NCBI GenBank assembly: GCA_965230425.1
Contig: CBDDKW010000004.1
Location: forward strand, 1-40,021
DNA: 40,021 nt
Direction of reading: 5' to 3'
Source of the DNA: CBDDKW01 sp965230425
GTDB taxonomy: Bacteria; Pseudomonadota; Gammaproteobacteria; UBA1113
Below are positions 1 to 8,784 of this stretch, in pieces. A model generated the notes under the pieces. That model worked only from the letters and a program-made list of their open reading frames with translations. It made no database searches and was not told the DNA's origin. Each line of letters starts with the position of its first letter. Position 1 is the first letter of the stretch. Made by a program: the position numbers and the translations under genes.

Positions 1-281
1 GATTTTTCTGGGATTATTCAGTGGCTTAAATCATAATATTTATTTCTGCTAAAATTAATATATAATATGATTAACCGTTCGGTTTTTTTCTTGTTAATAA
101 TTTATTATACTTGCCGCAAAAATTTTTTTTAATCATCGTTGTTATTCTATATAAAATTTCCAACCGGTCGTTATGCGCTCATGCTTGTCACTTGTAGATT
201 TCTGATTTTTCTCGACTAAAATACGCTCTAACTAATCTGACTATTCATCTATATAACTATAACTACTCGAGAACAGTACAT
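1..281. other. AT-rich intergenic region upstream of first Sel1 gene
   Basis: No gene is visible here. A tiny hairpin AACC-GTTC-GGTT followed by seven T's (about 73-89) could be a weak terminator for a gene upstream of the window. The remainder is AT-rich and presumably holds the promoter of the gene starting at 282, but I cannot fix a -35/-10 pair with confidence. Confidence 0.4.
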
Positions 282-1850
282 ATGAGCAAATTCAAAGAAT
301 TCATAGCCGGTGCCCCTAAAGCAGTAAATACTAGTACAGCAGCTCTAGGAATCAGTGATTTAGAGGCCATAATTCATCGAACTGATGCTCAAAATGAGCG
401 TTTAATAGGATTATATTATTGCTCAAAGGATAAAGCACAACAGCTAATAGGATTCAGGTTAGCGAATGAATTACATAAAAGCGGCTTGGCCACACCTAGA
501 ATCAAATATCATTTAGCCTGCTATTATCTTTTCTCTATTGCTGATGTGGAGGAGGATTATGTCTTAGCCAAATTATTATTACTAGAGAGCGGTGAACTGG
601 ATAATAGTGAAGATTTGTTATATGTGAATGCTTTACTGCGTCTATATGAGATCGAAGTCGATGAGAGTAGTGATGATGAGGATATCAGTGACACTGAAGA
701 AAGTGATGATAATGGATTAAGAGATAATGCTATCGAACAAGCATTTGCTACGATAAAATATTTAGCTGAGGATGACTACCAAGCTGCTCAATTCACATTG
801 GGACAATGTTATTTATTTGGTTGGGGGGTTGCTCAAAATTATGCAGCAGCCATGAATATTTTTTTTGAGCATTGTCATGAACAGAAAAATTCAGAGTATT
901 ACCGATGTGCTCTTGCCTTATACTATGCTACTAAACCTGATGGAGCTCAAGACGAAAGAGCACTCGCTTTTAACATGTTGAAAGAATTATATCCTCTAGA
1001 CATATGTGCTGATGTGACCTATGAATTAGCACGTTGTTATTATTATGGCGTTGGAGGTGAAGCTAATACTGATTATGCCATTGAATTGTTGCTGTCTATT
1101 ATCAATACTGATAATACCTCAGCAAAAATATTCTTAGATGAAATACGAGAAACACTAAATAGTAAAATTAGACAGTGTATTATACGCAATGATCCAAGCT
1201 TCTTTTCTCGATATACCTTTGTGTATATGTCTGACGTTTATGAGGCTGCATTACGTAACTCTGATGGCTTATCTGTAAAGAAATATCAAAAATTCCTAGC
1301 TCAATTATTTTTTTCTAATCCATTGCTTCATGTTCATCTCACTAAAAATACGGATATGGACCAACTGACAAGCAGTTTTGTTAATATATTTTTTTCCTTA
1401 AGAAGGGTTTATCGTGCTTGGCATAGCGGGAAAGGGTATGACCAAAATATATATAGTTTACTTATGTGGCGGCTAAAAACATATGTACAGAGTGCAGGTG
1501 AAGATTTATTGCTTAACTTACTCACGTGGTTAGATAGGTTTGAGTCTTCATGTGATCCATATTATAGATTTTACAGGGGAGTGTTATTTGACATAGTTTC
1601 AGGTTATAACATCAGCGATAATAAGGTTTTTCAAGAGATCGAGTATGTATTCCCTGGAGCAGCGAAATATTCAGGTGATCAACATACTACGTATCAATCT
1701 CCACAGTTTGGATTACGTCTTACTACTGCTGGTCTTCAGCAGCACTCAGCACAACAGTGTAATGTACTTTCTCCTAAAGCTGATCCCACTTCAGTAGTGA
1801 GAACATCAATAAGCAGACCAAACCGACCAGGATCTTCAGGGCAGAGTTAG
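282..1850 (+). CDS. Sel1-repeat (TPR-like) protein
   Basis: 522 aa with no signal peptide or membrane segment. Two Sel1-like repeats are visible: around residues 166-198 (LGQCYLFGWGV) and 243-275 (LARCYYYGVGG). Sel1 repeats form alpha-solenoids used for protein-protein binding. A very acidic stretch (DESSDDEDISDTEESDD) lies near residues 126-143. Residues about 305-430 form a second conserved region also found in the next gene (QLFFSNP motif, then an LLLNLLTW-type motif), so the two are paralogues. The C-terminus is low complexity (RPNRPGSSGQS). The ATG at 282 is preceded by a weak GAGA ribosome site. A host-directed effector role is plausible because Sel1 proteins are common effectors in Legionellales, but nothing in the sequence proves secretion. 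Function unknown. Confidence 0.75.
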   Translation: MSKFKEFIAGAPKAVNTSTAALGISDLEAIIHRTDAQNERLIGLYYCSKDKAQQLIGFRLANELHKSGLATPRIKYHLACYYLFSIADVEEDYVLAKLLLLESGELDNSEDLLYVNALLRLYEIEVDESSDDEDISDTEESDDNGLRDNAIEQAFATIKYLAEDDYQAAQFTLGQCYLFGWGVAQNYAAAMNIFFEHCHEQKNSEYYRCALALYYATKPDGAQDERALAFNMLKELYPLDICADVTYELARCYYYGVGGEANTDYAIELLLSIINTDNTSAKIFLDEIRETLNSKIRQCIIRNDPSFFSRYTFVYMSDVYEAALRNSDGLSVKKYQKFLAQLFFSNPLLHVHLTKNTDMDQLTSSFVNIFFSLRRVYRAWHSGKGYDQNIYSLLMWRLKTYVQSAGEDLLLNLLTWLDRFESSCDPYYRFYRGVLFDIVSGYNISDNKVFQEIEYVFPGAAKYSGDQHTTYQSPQFGLRLTTAGLQQHSAQQCNVLSPKADPTSVVRTSISRPNRPGSSGQS

Positions 1851-2183
1851 AAGTAACCATTCATATTAATACACGGTAATTTCATGAATCGCCCTAATCC
1901 AACCAGTCGGTCGTAAGCTGTATTGTGCTGAATTTTATCAGTTAGTTCTGTATATTGATATTTTCAGAAAAACCAGAGAGAGCTTATTTTTCAATAAGTA
2001 TTTCTTTAATGAGCATATTAAAGCGGCCAAGTTGCAATCTGGCAACTGACAGCATGCTGCGAGTATACTTTGCCTAATAGCTCATCAAGAAATTCCCATT
2101 GACGCACTCTTTGAAATAACTATAAAAGACCAACGTCGTGCTAGTGCAGCATGATTGTTGAGAGTTACTTGAGGAAAACAGCT
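1851..2183. other. intergenic region between Sel1 paralogues
   Basis: 333 bases without a convincing gene. A short hairpin (AGTTGC...GCAACT, about 2031-2048) is present. A CCAACCAGTCGG motif near 1899 resembles CCAACCGGTCG near 161 upstream of the first paralogue, which could be a shared upstream element. No clear promoter hexamers were identified. Confidence 0.35.
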
Positions 2184-4589
2184 ATGCCCATGAGTTCACA
2201 ATTAATCGGTGTGCTAGACCGCTTAATTCAAGGTGATCATACTGCCTGTGATGAATATGATCAGTACCGATGCGCAGAACATGGATTTTCAGTTGGAGAG
2301 TTATTTAGTTATTTAGCAAAGCAAGTATCTTTAAACAAAGCACACCCAGAGTTTCTACTGAGTTTAAGTTTATTTCCTATGGACTGGTCGAAATTCCCAT
2401 TTTTACAGCATAGGATCTGTGTTGCGGCTAAAAATGGAAATTTAGGTGCTCTTGCATTGGTGATCCAAAATCGTTGGGATGAAAAGGATCGTGAACTTGC
2501 AGAGTTTATACATGATACTTTGGCTAAAATGGCTCACTATGAAAAGCACACTGCATTACCAGCCTATGTTGTATCTGAGTATTACCGTTGTATATTAGAT
2601 GATCTAGATGAAGCACAAGCATTCTATAAATTATCAATAGATAATCAGCGTCAAAATGCACAAAATAGTTTAAATGTTTATTTTTTTAGTGATTATAAAA
2701 TTGTTTTCACAGTGCTGAATCAACTAAAATATCATACACAGCATACACAACTATTGATTGAATCTTTAAAAATTTCAGCCAATAATGGGCATCCCGATGC
2801 ACAATACATTCTAGCCTATTGTTATTTCACTGGCTTAGGAGTCGAATATAATTTATCAAAAGCATTAAAGTTATTAGCTCATTTAGCTGAGCGTGGTCAT
2901 GTAGATGCACGTTATCAGTTAGTCTGTTGTAGTTTAGTTGCTGATGCAGACCCTATGGACAGAGAGAAGGCAATGAGCATGCTTTATAATTTAGCTAAAG
3001 AAGGACACATTGAAGCCTTTTATCAGCTTATAGATGAATATATTCAACATGGTCGGTGCGATCATGATACTGCTAGCTCTATTGAAAAAGGCTTATTTGA
3101 GTTATCCATGATGGATGATGATACTGCACAATGTATGTTTGCTTGGGCTTATATCCACGGTCTTGTGACAGAACATTGTCTGTACGCATATCACGAGTCA
3201 AATAATCAAGCATATACTTTACCCAACGCACTATATATCTTAGAAAAATTAGCTTTCCATCAGAATCATAGTTTATCACAAACTAAGCTAGGTATGCTCA
3301 AGCTTAAAGGAAAAAGCTGTGATATTGGTACGATTGCTATAGATAAAACAATGGCCATTCATTGCTTTCAGTTAGCTGCCAACAACGGTAATATGTCAAT
3401 ACATGATATATTATACAAGCAGATGGAAACCTGTATAAGAAAAGCTATAAATTCGAATGATATCTATGTCTATGGATTTTTTTGGTTAGAGTCAATTTAT
3501 TTTGCGTGCAAAAATAATGAACGACCTTTGAGTCTGCATAAATATAAATTATTTATTGTACAACTATTATTTTCTAATCCAGAATTACGATTGCTTAATG
3601 CGATAAAAACTGTCGATCAGTTCACAAAGAGTATATTTATTTTATTTAATAAATTAGCTCGTACCATAGAGGATTCAGCACCTGATAAAATAGAATTATC
3701 TATACAATATAAAGATATAGTTGACAGATTGAAATACTATTTACAGGAGTTTGGCGAGCATCATCTCCTATCTCTCATAAATTGGATCTCAGGGATTGTA
3801 TCATTACCAAAACAACAGTGTTATAAAAAAATTGTAGATACTATTATAGCTGCAATGGTCTTTATGGATGCCTCTGTGCGAAAGAAAATTGAGCTCTATA
3901 AAATGCAACGAAGCTGTGATAAATTAATAGAGCAAGTTTCAACTTTACGTGAGGGGATAGCTCAGCTCAGTCAAGGTGAAAACGGAATGGCTAGCGACTG
4001 TATCCAGACATCTGTGTCACGTGTGTGTAATAGTGCTGGTAGTTTGAAGTCACAATGGCATGCTTTGTCTCATACGGGAGCGCTGCAAGAGAAGCAGAAA
4101 GAGAGAGCAAGAAAAAGGGGGGCTGATCAAGAGTTATCTAGGCAGCAACAAAAGCGGTCTAGAAGGCAACCAACTGCACAAAGACCGCAGGTACAAAGAC
4201 AACAAAGCACATCATTTGCCACGGCACATTCTGCTTTAACTGAAATTTCAGCTCTAGGGGCTCAAGCAGGTGTTCCTGCTTCTGTTCCTCAAGTAGACGT
4301 TCTTGCGGCTATTCCTCAAACAGATGTTCCTGCTGCTATCTCTCAAGCAGATGTTTATGCTGTTGTTCCTCAAGCAAATGTTGCCACTGCTATTAACCAA
4401 GTAGATGCTTGTACTCCTGGCGCTCCAACAGATGTATGTGCTCTTAGCGTGCAAGCAGGTTTTTGTATAGTTCCTGAGGTGCCCTCACATGATTCTACAG
4501 TTGCACAAACTCTGCATGAACAATCTACTCAAGATTCTACAGCTGTACAGACTCTGCATGAACAATCTACTTATGAGGGGACTGCCTAA
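2184..4589 (+). CDS. Sel1-repeat protein with repetitive C-terminal tail
   Basis: 801 aa from the ATG at 2184, chosen because GAGG at 2171-2174 is spaced 9 nt from it; an in-frame ATG at 2151 lacks a ribosome site. Sel1-like repeats are visible around residues 204-240 (LAYCYFTGLGVEYN), 241-275 and 365-410. Residues about 430-540 match the paralogous domain of the preceding gene (QLLFSNPELR, HLLSLINW). Residues about 635-680 are Arg/Lys/Gln-rich. The tail then has eight tandem 9-residue units (consensus QxDVxAxIP) and two 14-residue units ending LHEQST. It has no signal peptide. Probably a scaffold or effector-type protein; function unknown. The decayed tract downstream may once have belonged to this gene or to a related one. 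Confidence 0.75.
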   Translation: MPMSSQLIGVLDRLIQGDHTACDEYDQYRCAEHGFSVGELFSYLAKQVSLNKAHPEFLLSLSLFPMDWSKFPFLQHRICVAAKNGNLGALALVIQNRWDEKDRELAEFIHDTLAKMAHYEKHTALPAYVVSEYYRCILDDLDEAQAFYKLSIDNQRQNAQNSLNVYFFSDYKIVFTVLNQLKYHTQHTQLLIESLKISANNGHPDAQYILAYCYFTGLGVEYNLSKALKLLAHLAERGHVDARYQLVCCSLVADADPMDREKAMSMLYNLAKEGHIEAFYQLIDEYIQHGRCDHDTASSIEKGLFELSMMDDDTAQCMFAWAYIHGLVTEHCLYAYHESNNQAYTLPNALYILEKLAFHQNHSLSQTKLGMLKLKGKSCDIGTIAIDKTMAIHCFQLAANNGNMSIHDILYKQMETCIRKAINSNDIYVYGFFWLESIYFACKNNERPLSLHKYKLFIVQLLFSNPELRLLNAIKTVDQFTKSIFILFNKLARTIEDSAPDKIELSIQYKDIVDRLKYYLQEFGEHHLLSLINWISGIVSLPKQQCYKKIVDTIIAAMVFMDASVRKKIELYKMQRSCDKLIEQVSTLREGIAQLSQGENGMASDCIQTSVSRVCNSAGSLKSQWHALSHTGALQEKQKERARKRGADQELSRQQQKRSRRQPTAQRPQVQRQQSTSFATAHSALTEISALGAQAGVPASVPQVDVLAAIPQTDVPAAISQADVYAVVPQANVATAINQVDACTPGAPTDVCALSVQAGFCIVPEVPSHDSTVAQTLHEQSTQDSTAVQTLHEQSTYEGTA
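4263..4478 (+). repeat. 27-bp tandem repeat inside Sel1 protein tail
   Basis: Eight degenerate in-frame units of 27 bp encode 9-residue repeats with consensus Q-x-D-V-x-A-x-[IV]-P. The first begins at the CAA codon at 4263 and the eighth at 4452. Divergence between units rises toward the 3' end. Confidence 0.8.
4491..4574 (+). repeat. two 42-bp direct repeats
   Basis: Units 4491-4532 and 4533-4574 each encode a 14-residue segment beginning DST and containing QTLHEQST. They differ at only a few bases, implying a recent duplication at the extreme C-terminus of the Sel1 protein. Confidence 0.85.
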
Positions 4590-5049
4590 TCTGTGTTTCC
4601 CAGAGTTGGTCTGGGTGGATTCTTCGCCAAGTCAGGCAAGCTCTGATGATGGTACCCATTTACCAAACTTATTCGCCACATTTGATCCTAATGGCGAGGC
4701 TTTAGCAGGGTTAGCAGGTTTAACAGAACCATCGCCAGCCTTTTTTTGGCTCGAGCCTGGTGAATGTCTCTAAGTCTTCAGTAGGTAATTCTGATTCTAA
4801 TTGTGCAACATCGCGAGAGCTAGCAGTACTTCTGGCTGGTTCTTTTGACCAGTGGATGTCATCTGCCGATCCAGCTACGCAGACTCCTGCAGCAGGCAGT
4901 AAAAATTTCACGAGGGAGACAGGAGGAGCTAAGTGCGATTTAGGCTAGTGTTGACGTTAATCCGCAGGTAGAGACTGACTTGATGGAATTTGCACAAACA
5001 GCCAATCTAGAAGCTCCTTATTGGCAGACATTATTGCCAGGCTGTGCTT

Positions 5050-5105
5050 TATAATAGCAAGAAGAATATTAAGTAAGCTAGTGACGAGTAATAACATGGG
5101 AATGC
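5050..5105. repeat. duplicated patch of the MFS-acyltransferase gene
   Basis: The segment matches 6055-6111 inside the MFS-acyltransferase gene at roughly 80% identity in the same orientation. Both share a core AAGCTAGTGA-C/T-GAGTAA and end ATGGGAATGC. The reverse strand still reads LLLVTSLLNILLAI, against LLLITSLLNILVAI in the intact protein. Confidence 0.75.
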
Positions 5106-5162
5106 AGATGTTCAACAATTTGGCCGCAAGCGACCGAGATTGTTTCCTGGTATGATTTCGCC

Positions 5163-5181
5163 TGCGCGGGAAACCCGCGCA
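5163..5181. repeat. GC-rich perfect hairpin
   Basis: TGCGCGGG-AAA-CCCGCGCA is a perfect 8-bp stem with a 3-nt loop in otherwise AT-rich decayed sequence. No T-tract follows on either strand, so it looks more like a small palindromic insertion than a terminator. Confidence 0.6.
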
Positions 5182-5431
5182 AACGGCGACCCAAGGGAAG
5201 CCATTGGATGAATTATTTAACACATTGTTAGATGAGTTCCTCGTCACACTTGATCCCAATGTTCTCGTTAAGCTTGTCGCTGTTATCGAAAACCCAGTTT
5301 GTGAGATAGAGGAGCCAATGAAAAGATTCTTGCAGGATTGCGCTGACAATAAACTAGGCGCATCACTATCAGGCCCAGGCTCATCTATGTAGTGCTCTTA
5401 CCCAACTGATCTTTAGTCACTCATATGCCTA

Positions 5432-7312
5432 TCACTCACCAAGCAATTGGCTCACTATTGCTTGCAAGGCCGCTGCAGAAACTTGCTCAGCAGGTATCGC
5501 AGGTGCACTGGTTAAGGTGATTCTAGAACGAAAACGTCGCGGTATACTGCTCATGGCCTTACCGTGTTTACGGCTGAAGAAGCTACCCCAGAGTCCACGT
5601 AAGGCGAGGGGAACTACAGGGACTGGCGTGCGCTGAATAATTTGTTCAATACCGGGTTTAAAGTCATTGAGTTTACCATCATGGGTAATTTTCCCTTCGG
5701 GGAAAATACCCACTAATTCACCTGCCTCTAATGCTGCAGCAATGTCGTCAAAAGCTTGCTGCTTTAATGTTGGATTTTCCTTCGCAGGTGCAATGGGAAT
5801 GGCTTTATTAGTTTTAAATAGAAAACTTAACACCGGTGTTTTAAAAATTTGGTGGTCCATCACAAAGCGGATGGGGCGTCGGCTTGAGGCCATAATGATT
5901 AGCGCATCTACAAAGCTGACATGATTACAGATAATCACTGCAGGTCCTTGGTCTGGAATATTTTCTTCAACATTTTCTAAGGTGATCCGATATTGTAAAC
6001 TCATCCACAACCAAATGATAAACCGCATTAAAAATTCAGGGACTAAACTGTATATATAAATAGCTACAAGAATATTCAGCAAGCTAGTGATGAGTAACAA
6101 TATGGGAATGCTGACATTAAAGTGTAATAAACACATTCCATAGAGGGCTGCAACCACCATGAACAAAGCATTAAAAATATTATTAGCAGCGATAATACGA
6201 GAGCGATGTGATGCCTTACTGCGCGTTTGGATCAAGGCGTAGAGCGGCACAATATAAAAACCACCAAACATACCAATTAATAATAAATCAATTAATATAT
6301 GCCAATTAGCCCAACTATGAAAAAAGTTTATCGCTGTGTAATGTGCAGTAGCCACTGCGCTCGGGTGAGCAAAATACAAATCAATGGCGAAAACTGACAA
6401 ACCAATAGAACCGAAGGGCACTAAACCAATTTCAATCTTATGGCCTGAGAGTCGTTCGCATAAAAGTGAGCCAAGCCCAATACCCATAGAAAATGTTAAT
6501 AGCAAGATAGTCACTACATGTTCATCACCACCCAGCACTATTTTACTATACAGCGGCGTCTGAGTCAGAAATACGGCACCATAAAACCAAAACCAGGAAA
6601 TACCGAGAATAGATAAGAATACAGTACGATTACCGCGAGCGAAGTTAATATTACGCCAGGTTTGTCGCACAATATTCCAACTGATTTTTAAACTAGGCTC
6701 ATTGGCGTGAGCCATTGGAATCAAATGGCTAATACCCCAGCCAAGTAGCGCAATCACAAAGATTGCCGTGGTGACAATAGCCGGACCAAAATGATTAATG
6801 CTAATTAATAGTCCACCAGCAAGGGTACCCAGTAAAATCGCTAAAAATGTCCCCATTTCTACCATACCGTTACCACCCACAAGCTCTGTTTCGCGTAAGT
6901 GTTGCGGCAAAATACTGTATTTTACCGGACCGAAGAATGAAGATTGCATCCCTAGCATAAATAAAACGAATAAAAGTAAGTTAATACTATGCAGGTAAAA
7001 CCCAATCCCCGCACAAATAGTTACAAGAATTTCCCAGAGTTTGACGTAACGAATTAATCGTGACTTTTCAAACTTATCAGCAATTTGTCCCGCTGTCGCT
7101 GAAAATAAAAAATAGGGCAGAATAAATAAACCAGCACAGAGATTAACTAAGGTGTCGGTGCTTAAAGTGGTCCATTGTATGCCCTGGTAGGTGATTAAAA
7201 TAATCAGTGCATTTTTAAAAGTATTATCATTAAAGGCACCAAGAAACTGTGTCCAGAAGAAAGGCCCAAAACGACGTTGTTTTAATAAGCTAAATTGGTT
7301 TGATGATTTCAT
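5432..7312 (-). CDS. MFS transporter fused to PlsC-type acyltransferase
   Basis: 626 aa. Residues about 1-410 are a multi-pass major facilitator domain of the lysophospholipid-transporter (LplT-like) kind, beginning with a GAFNDNTFKNAL segment. Residues about 430-626 are a PlsC/LPLAT domain with the NHxxxxD catalytic motif (NHVSFVDA, His about 464) and the FPEG substrate motif (GIFPEGK, about 535-541). The architecture suggests import or flipping of lysophospholipid across the inner membrane and re-acylation on the cytoplasmic side, as in LplT-Aas. Unlike E. coli Aas there is no acyl-ACP synthetase domain, so acyl-ACP or acyl-CoA would come from elsewhere. The ATG at 7312 follows GGAA with about 10 nt spacing. 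It is transcribed alone. The domain call is strong; the substrate is inferred. Confidence 0.88.
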   Translation of the reverse strand: MKSSNQFSLLKQRRFGPFFWTQFLGAFNDNTFKNALIILITYQGIQWTTLSTDTLVNLCAGLFILPYFLFSATAGQIADKFEKSRLIRYVKLWEILVTICAGIGFYLHSINLLLFVLFMLGMQSSFFGPVKYSILPQHLRETELVGGNGMVEMGTFLAILLGTLAGGLLISINHFGPAIVTTAIFVIALLGWGISHLIPMAHANEPSLKISWNIVRQTWRNINFARGNRTVFLSILGISWFWFYGAVFLTQTPLYSKIVLGGDEHVVTILLLTFSMGIGLGSLLCERLSGHKIEIGLVPFGSIGLSVFAIDLYFAHPSAVATAHYTAINFFHSWANWHILIDLLLIGMFGGFYIVPLYALIQTRSKASHRSRIIAANNIFNALFMVVAALYGMCLLHFNVSIPILLLITSLLNILVAIYIYSLVPEFLMRFIIWLWMSLQYRITLENVEENIPDQGPAVIICNHVSFVDALIIMASSRRPIRFVMDHQIFKTPVLSFLFKTNKAIPIAPAKENPTLKQQAFDDIAAALEAGELVGIFPEGKITHDGKLNDFKPGIEQIIQRTPVPVVPLALRGLWGSFFSRKHGKAMSSIPRRFRSRITLTSAPAIPAEQVSAAALQAIVSQLLGE

Positions 7313-7376
7313 TGACTATGGTTTCCATTATTTAATATGACAGAATTTTTAGCCAAAAACCGCTGTCATTTCGAGC

Positions 7377-8720
7377 CTGAGGGATCGGCTCAAATATTAA
7401 CATAAGAAGCCTCATAACAGTAAGTATTAATCTGTTTAATAGATTGTATAAAGTCGGCTTTATACAATCGCAACCTCTGTCCATGTTTACATACTGCATC
7501 ACATGCTAAAGTGATGACAGATAATACATTCCTATGTCGAATAGTATTTGCTTGATAATGCCTACTTTGATTATTTTTTCGCAAAGCCAAACTAATAAGC
7601 CAGCATAACAATGTGGCTATCGCAGCAATCAGTAAAAGCATAGCTAATCTTACTGGATTACGTGTTCCTGAAAATTTTAGACCAAAACCATATTTAGGAT
7701 CTTTTATGTCACGAAACTCTTCTTCAATTTCCATTCTTTTCTGATACAATTTAATTACTTTTTGGCCATTACATTGCTCAGGCGGTAATGATGTAATTAT
7801 CAAAAAAGGTTCTCGATGGCTTTTAGAGTGTGCTTTACTTACTGCTTGTTGGCAGGACTTCTTGTCATAGGCATTTAAGCGTTTTCTTCCTTTGATTTTC
7901 CCTTTATACAAATACATATGGCTCTCTATCTGCTTGCTTTTAGGAAATAATACCTTGCCTATATATTGGACTTTGGCATTGGCTTCATTGTATAACTCAT
8001 AGGTATTCCCCCATGTCTGTGTGCGCGAATCATAAAAATTATTATTATTTCTTACACGTCCTAAATAGTGCCATCCCATTGATTCAACTTTTTTAAACCA
8101 AGGGGTTCTAAATCCTGCATCTGTAATAATTAATGGGCAACAATGTTCAGGAAGCACCGCTTTTAATGTGTCTAAAAAGCGATTGTGAATATCGTTGTTT
8201 TTTTCTTTTACTCGTGGGTGCACTTCTTCATAAATCGTTAGGGAACGACCCTCGGCATTAACACTAGCGCGTAAACAATAGTTGTCATGGCTAGAGGTAG
8301 TACTCCAATCTACGCTAATCGATGGGTTCATCAAACCAGATAATATGATACGCGCTCTTGCTTTATAAATCTCTGGAATATGCGCATGAATTTTCTTATT
8401 GCCAATCAACCGGTCTAACTTACGAATGCCATTTTTATTTGTACAATCACCCTTCACATGTTTACCTAGTTGACTGATATTTAATCGTTTACACCGAATA
8501 AGGCTGTCGGCTGCATTGACTAAGGCTATGAGTCTTTTTAAATGGAAATCGGGTAGTGCTTTTCTCAATAATTTCTGTAACAATACAGGTGCGTGCATGA
8601 GTGCCTCCTTAAATCGTTTTTGTGGTGAAAACAGATATTTGATCAGAGTCGCTCATGCATGTCAACAACAATCCCTTGATTATTAATCGGTTTCTTTGGG
8701 ATTTTGAGCCGATACGTCAG
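7377..8720 (-). mobile_element. complete IS4-family insertion sequence
   Basis: 1344 bp. Terminal inverted repeats are 18 bp with two mismatches: CTGAGGGATCGGCTCAAA at 7377-7394, and the complement of CTGACGTATCGGCTCAAA at 8703-8720. The ends begin CTGA, as in IS10/IS50-type IS4 elements. A perfect 9-bp direct repeat, ATTTCGAGC, flanks it at 7368-7376 and 8721-8729, the usual target-duplication length for this family. One intact transposase fills the element and its stop codon lies inside the left repeat. The perfect target duplication and intact gene imply a recent insertion. Confidence 0.93.
7390..8598 (-). CDS. IS4-family DDE transposase
   Basis: 402 aa, full length for the family. The catalytic triad is visible as D97 (SVDW), D160 (ITDAGF) and E292, the last within the family signature Y-x2-R-x3-E-x6-K (Y285, R288, E292, K299). 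A basic N-terminal region would bind the terminal repeats, and a hydrophobic helix near residues 325-345 is typical of IS4 transposases. The ATG at 8598 follows a strong GGAGG with 5-nt spacing. The gene reads across almost the whole element and appears intact, so the IS may be active. Confidence 0.93.
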   Translation of the reverse strand: MHAPVLLQKLLRKALPDFHLKRLIALVNAADSLIRCKRLNISQLGKHVKGDCTNKNGIRKLDRLIGNKKIHAHIPEIYKARARIILSGLMNPSISVDWSTTSSHDNYCLRASVNAEGRSLTIYEEVHPRVKEKNNDIHNRFLDTLKAVLPEHCCPLIITDAGFRTPWFKKVESMGWHYLGRVRNNNNFYDSRTQTWGNTYELYNEANAKVQYIGKVLFPKSKQIESHMYLYKGKIKGRKRLNAYDKKSCQQAVSKAHSKSHREPFLIITSLPPEQCNGQKVIKLYQKRMEIEEEFRDIKDPKYGFGLKFSGTRNPVRLAMLLLIAAIATLLCWLISLALRKNNQSRHYQANTIRHRNVLSVITLACDAVCKHGQRLRLYKADFIQSIKQINTYCYEASYVNI

Positions 8721-8784
8721 ATTTCGAGCAACGCGAGAAATCTCCTGACAGTTTGACTAATATACTAGTAGGCATACAGCATGA

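Larger units (their letters stand above)
4590..5392 (+). pseudogene. decayed coding tract downstream of Sel1 gene
   Basis: Plus-strand coding-like fragments appear in shifting frames: one ending 4773 (contains DPNGEALAGLAGLTEPSPAF), one ending 4948 (contains ELAVLLAGSFDQWMSSADP), one around 4950-5054 and one ending 5392 (contains DELFNTLLDEFLVTLDPNV and ending GPGSSM). They are separated by frameshifts and stops. The terminal PGSS resembles the end of the first Sel1 gene, hinting at a degraded paralogue. A 56-bp patch (5050-5105) is a copy of part of the neighbouring MFS gene. No intact gene is supported. Confidence 0.45.
7363..8751. repeat. REP-like palindrome split by the insertion sequence
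   Basis: Removing the IS and one copy of its target duplication rejoins 7363-7376 with 8730-8751 into a 36-bp imperfect palindrome. It starts CTGTCATTTCGAGC and ends GAGAAATCTCCTGACAG. The arms CTGTCA/TGACAG and ATTTC/GAAAT pair with a small bulge. Repeats of this look are typical extragenic palindromes. Confidence 0.75.

Noticed and set aside
4254..4454. A 66-aa minus-strand frame rich in repeats
   Set aside because: It is the complement of the 27-bp tandem repeat in the Sel1 protein; its periodicity follows from that repeat.
4263..4574. A CRISPR-like array
   Set aside because: The repeats are contiguous, in frame, degenerate and without spacers, so they are coding repeats.
4957..5349. A 130-aa minus-strand gene in the decayed tract
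   Set aside because: Only its LLLVTSLLNILLAI part resembles a protein, and that comes from the copied patch of the MFS gene; the rest is the complement of the degraded plus-strand frames.
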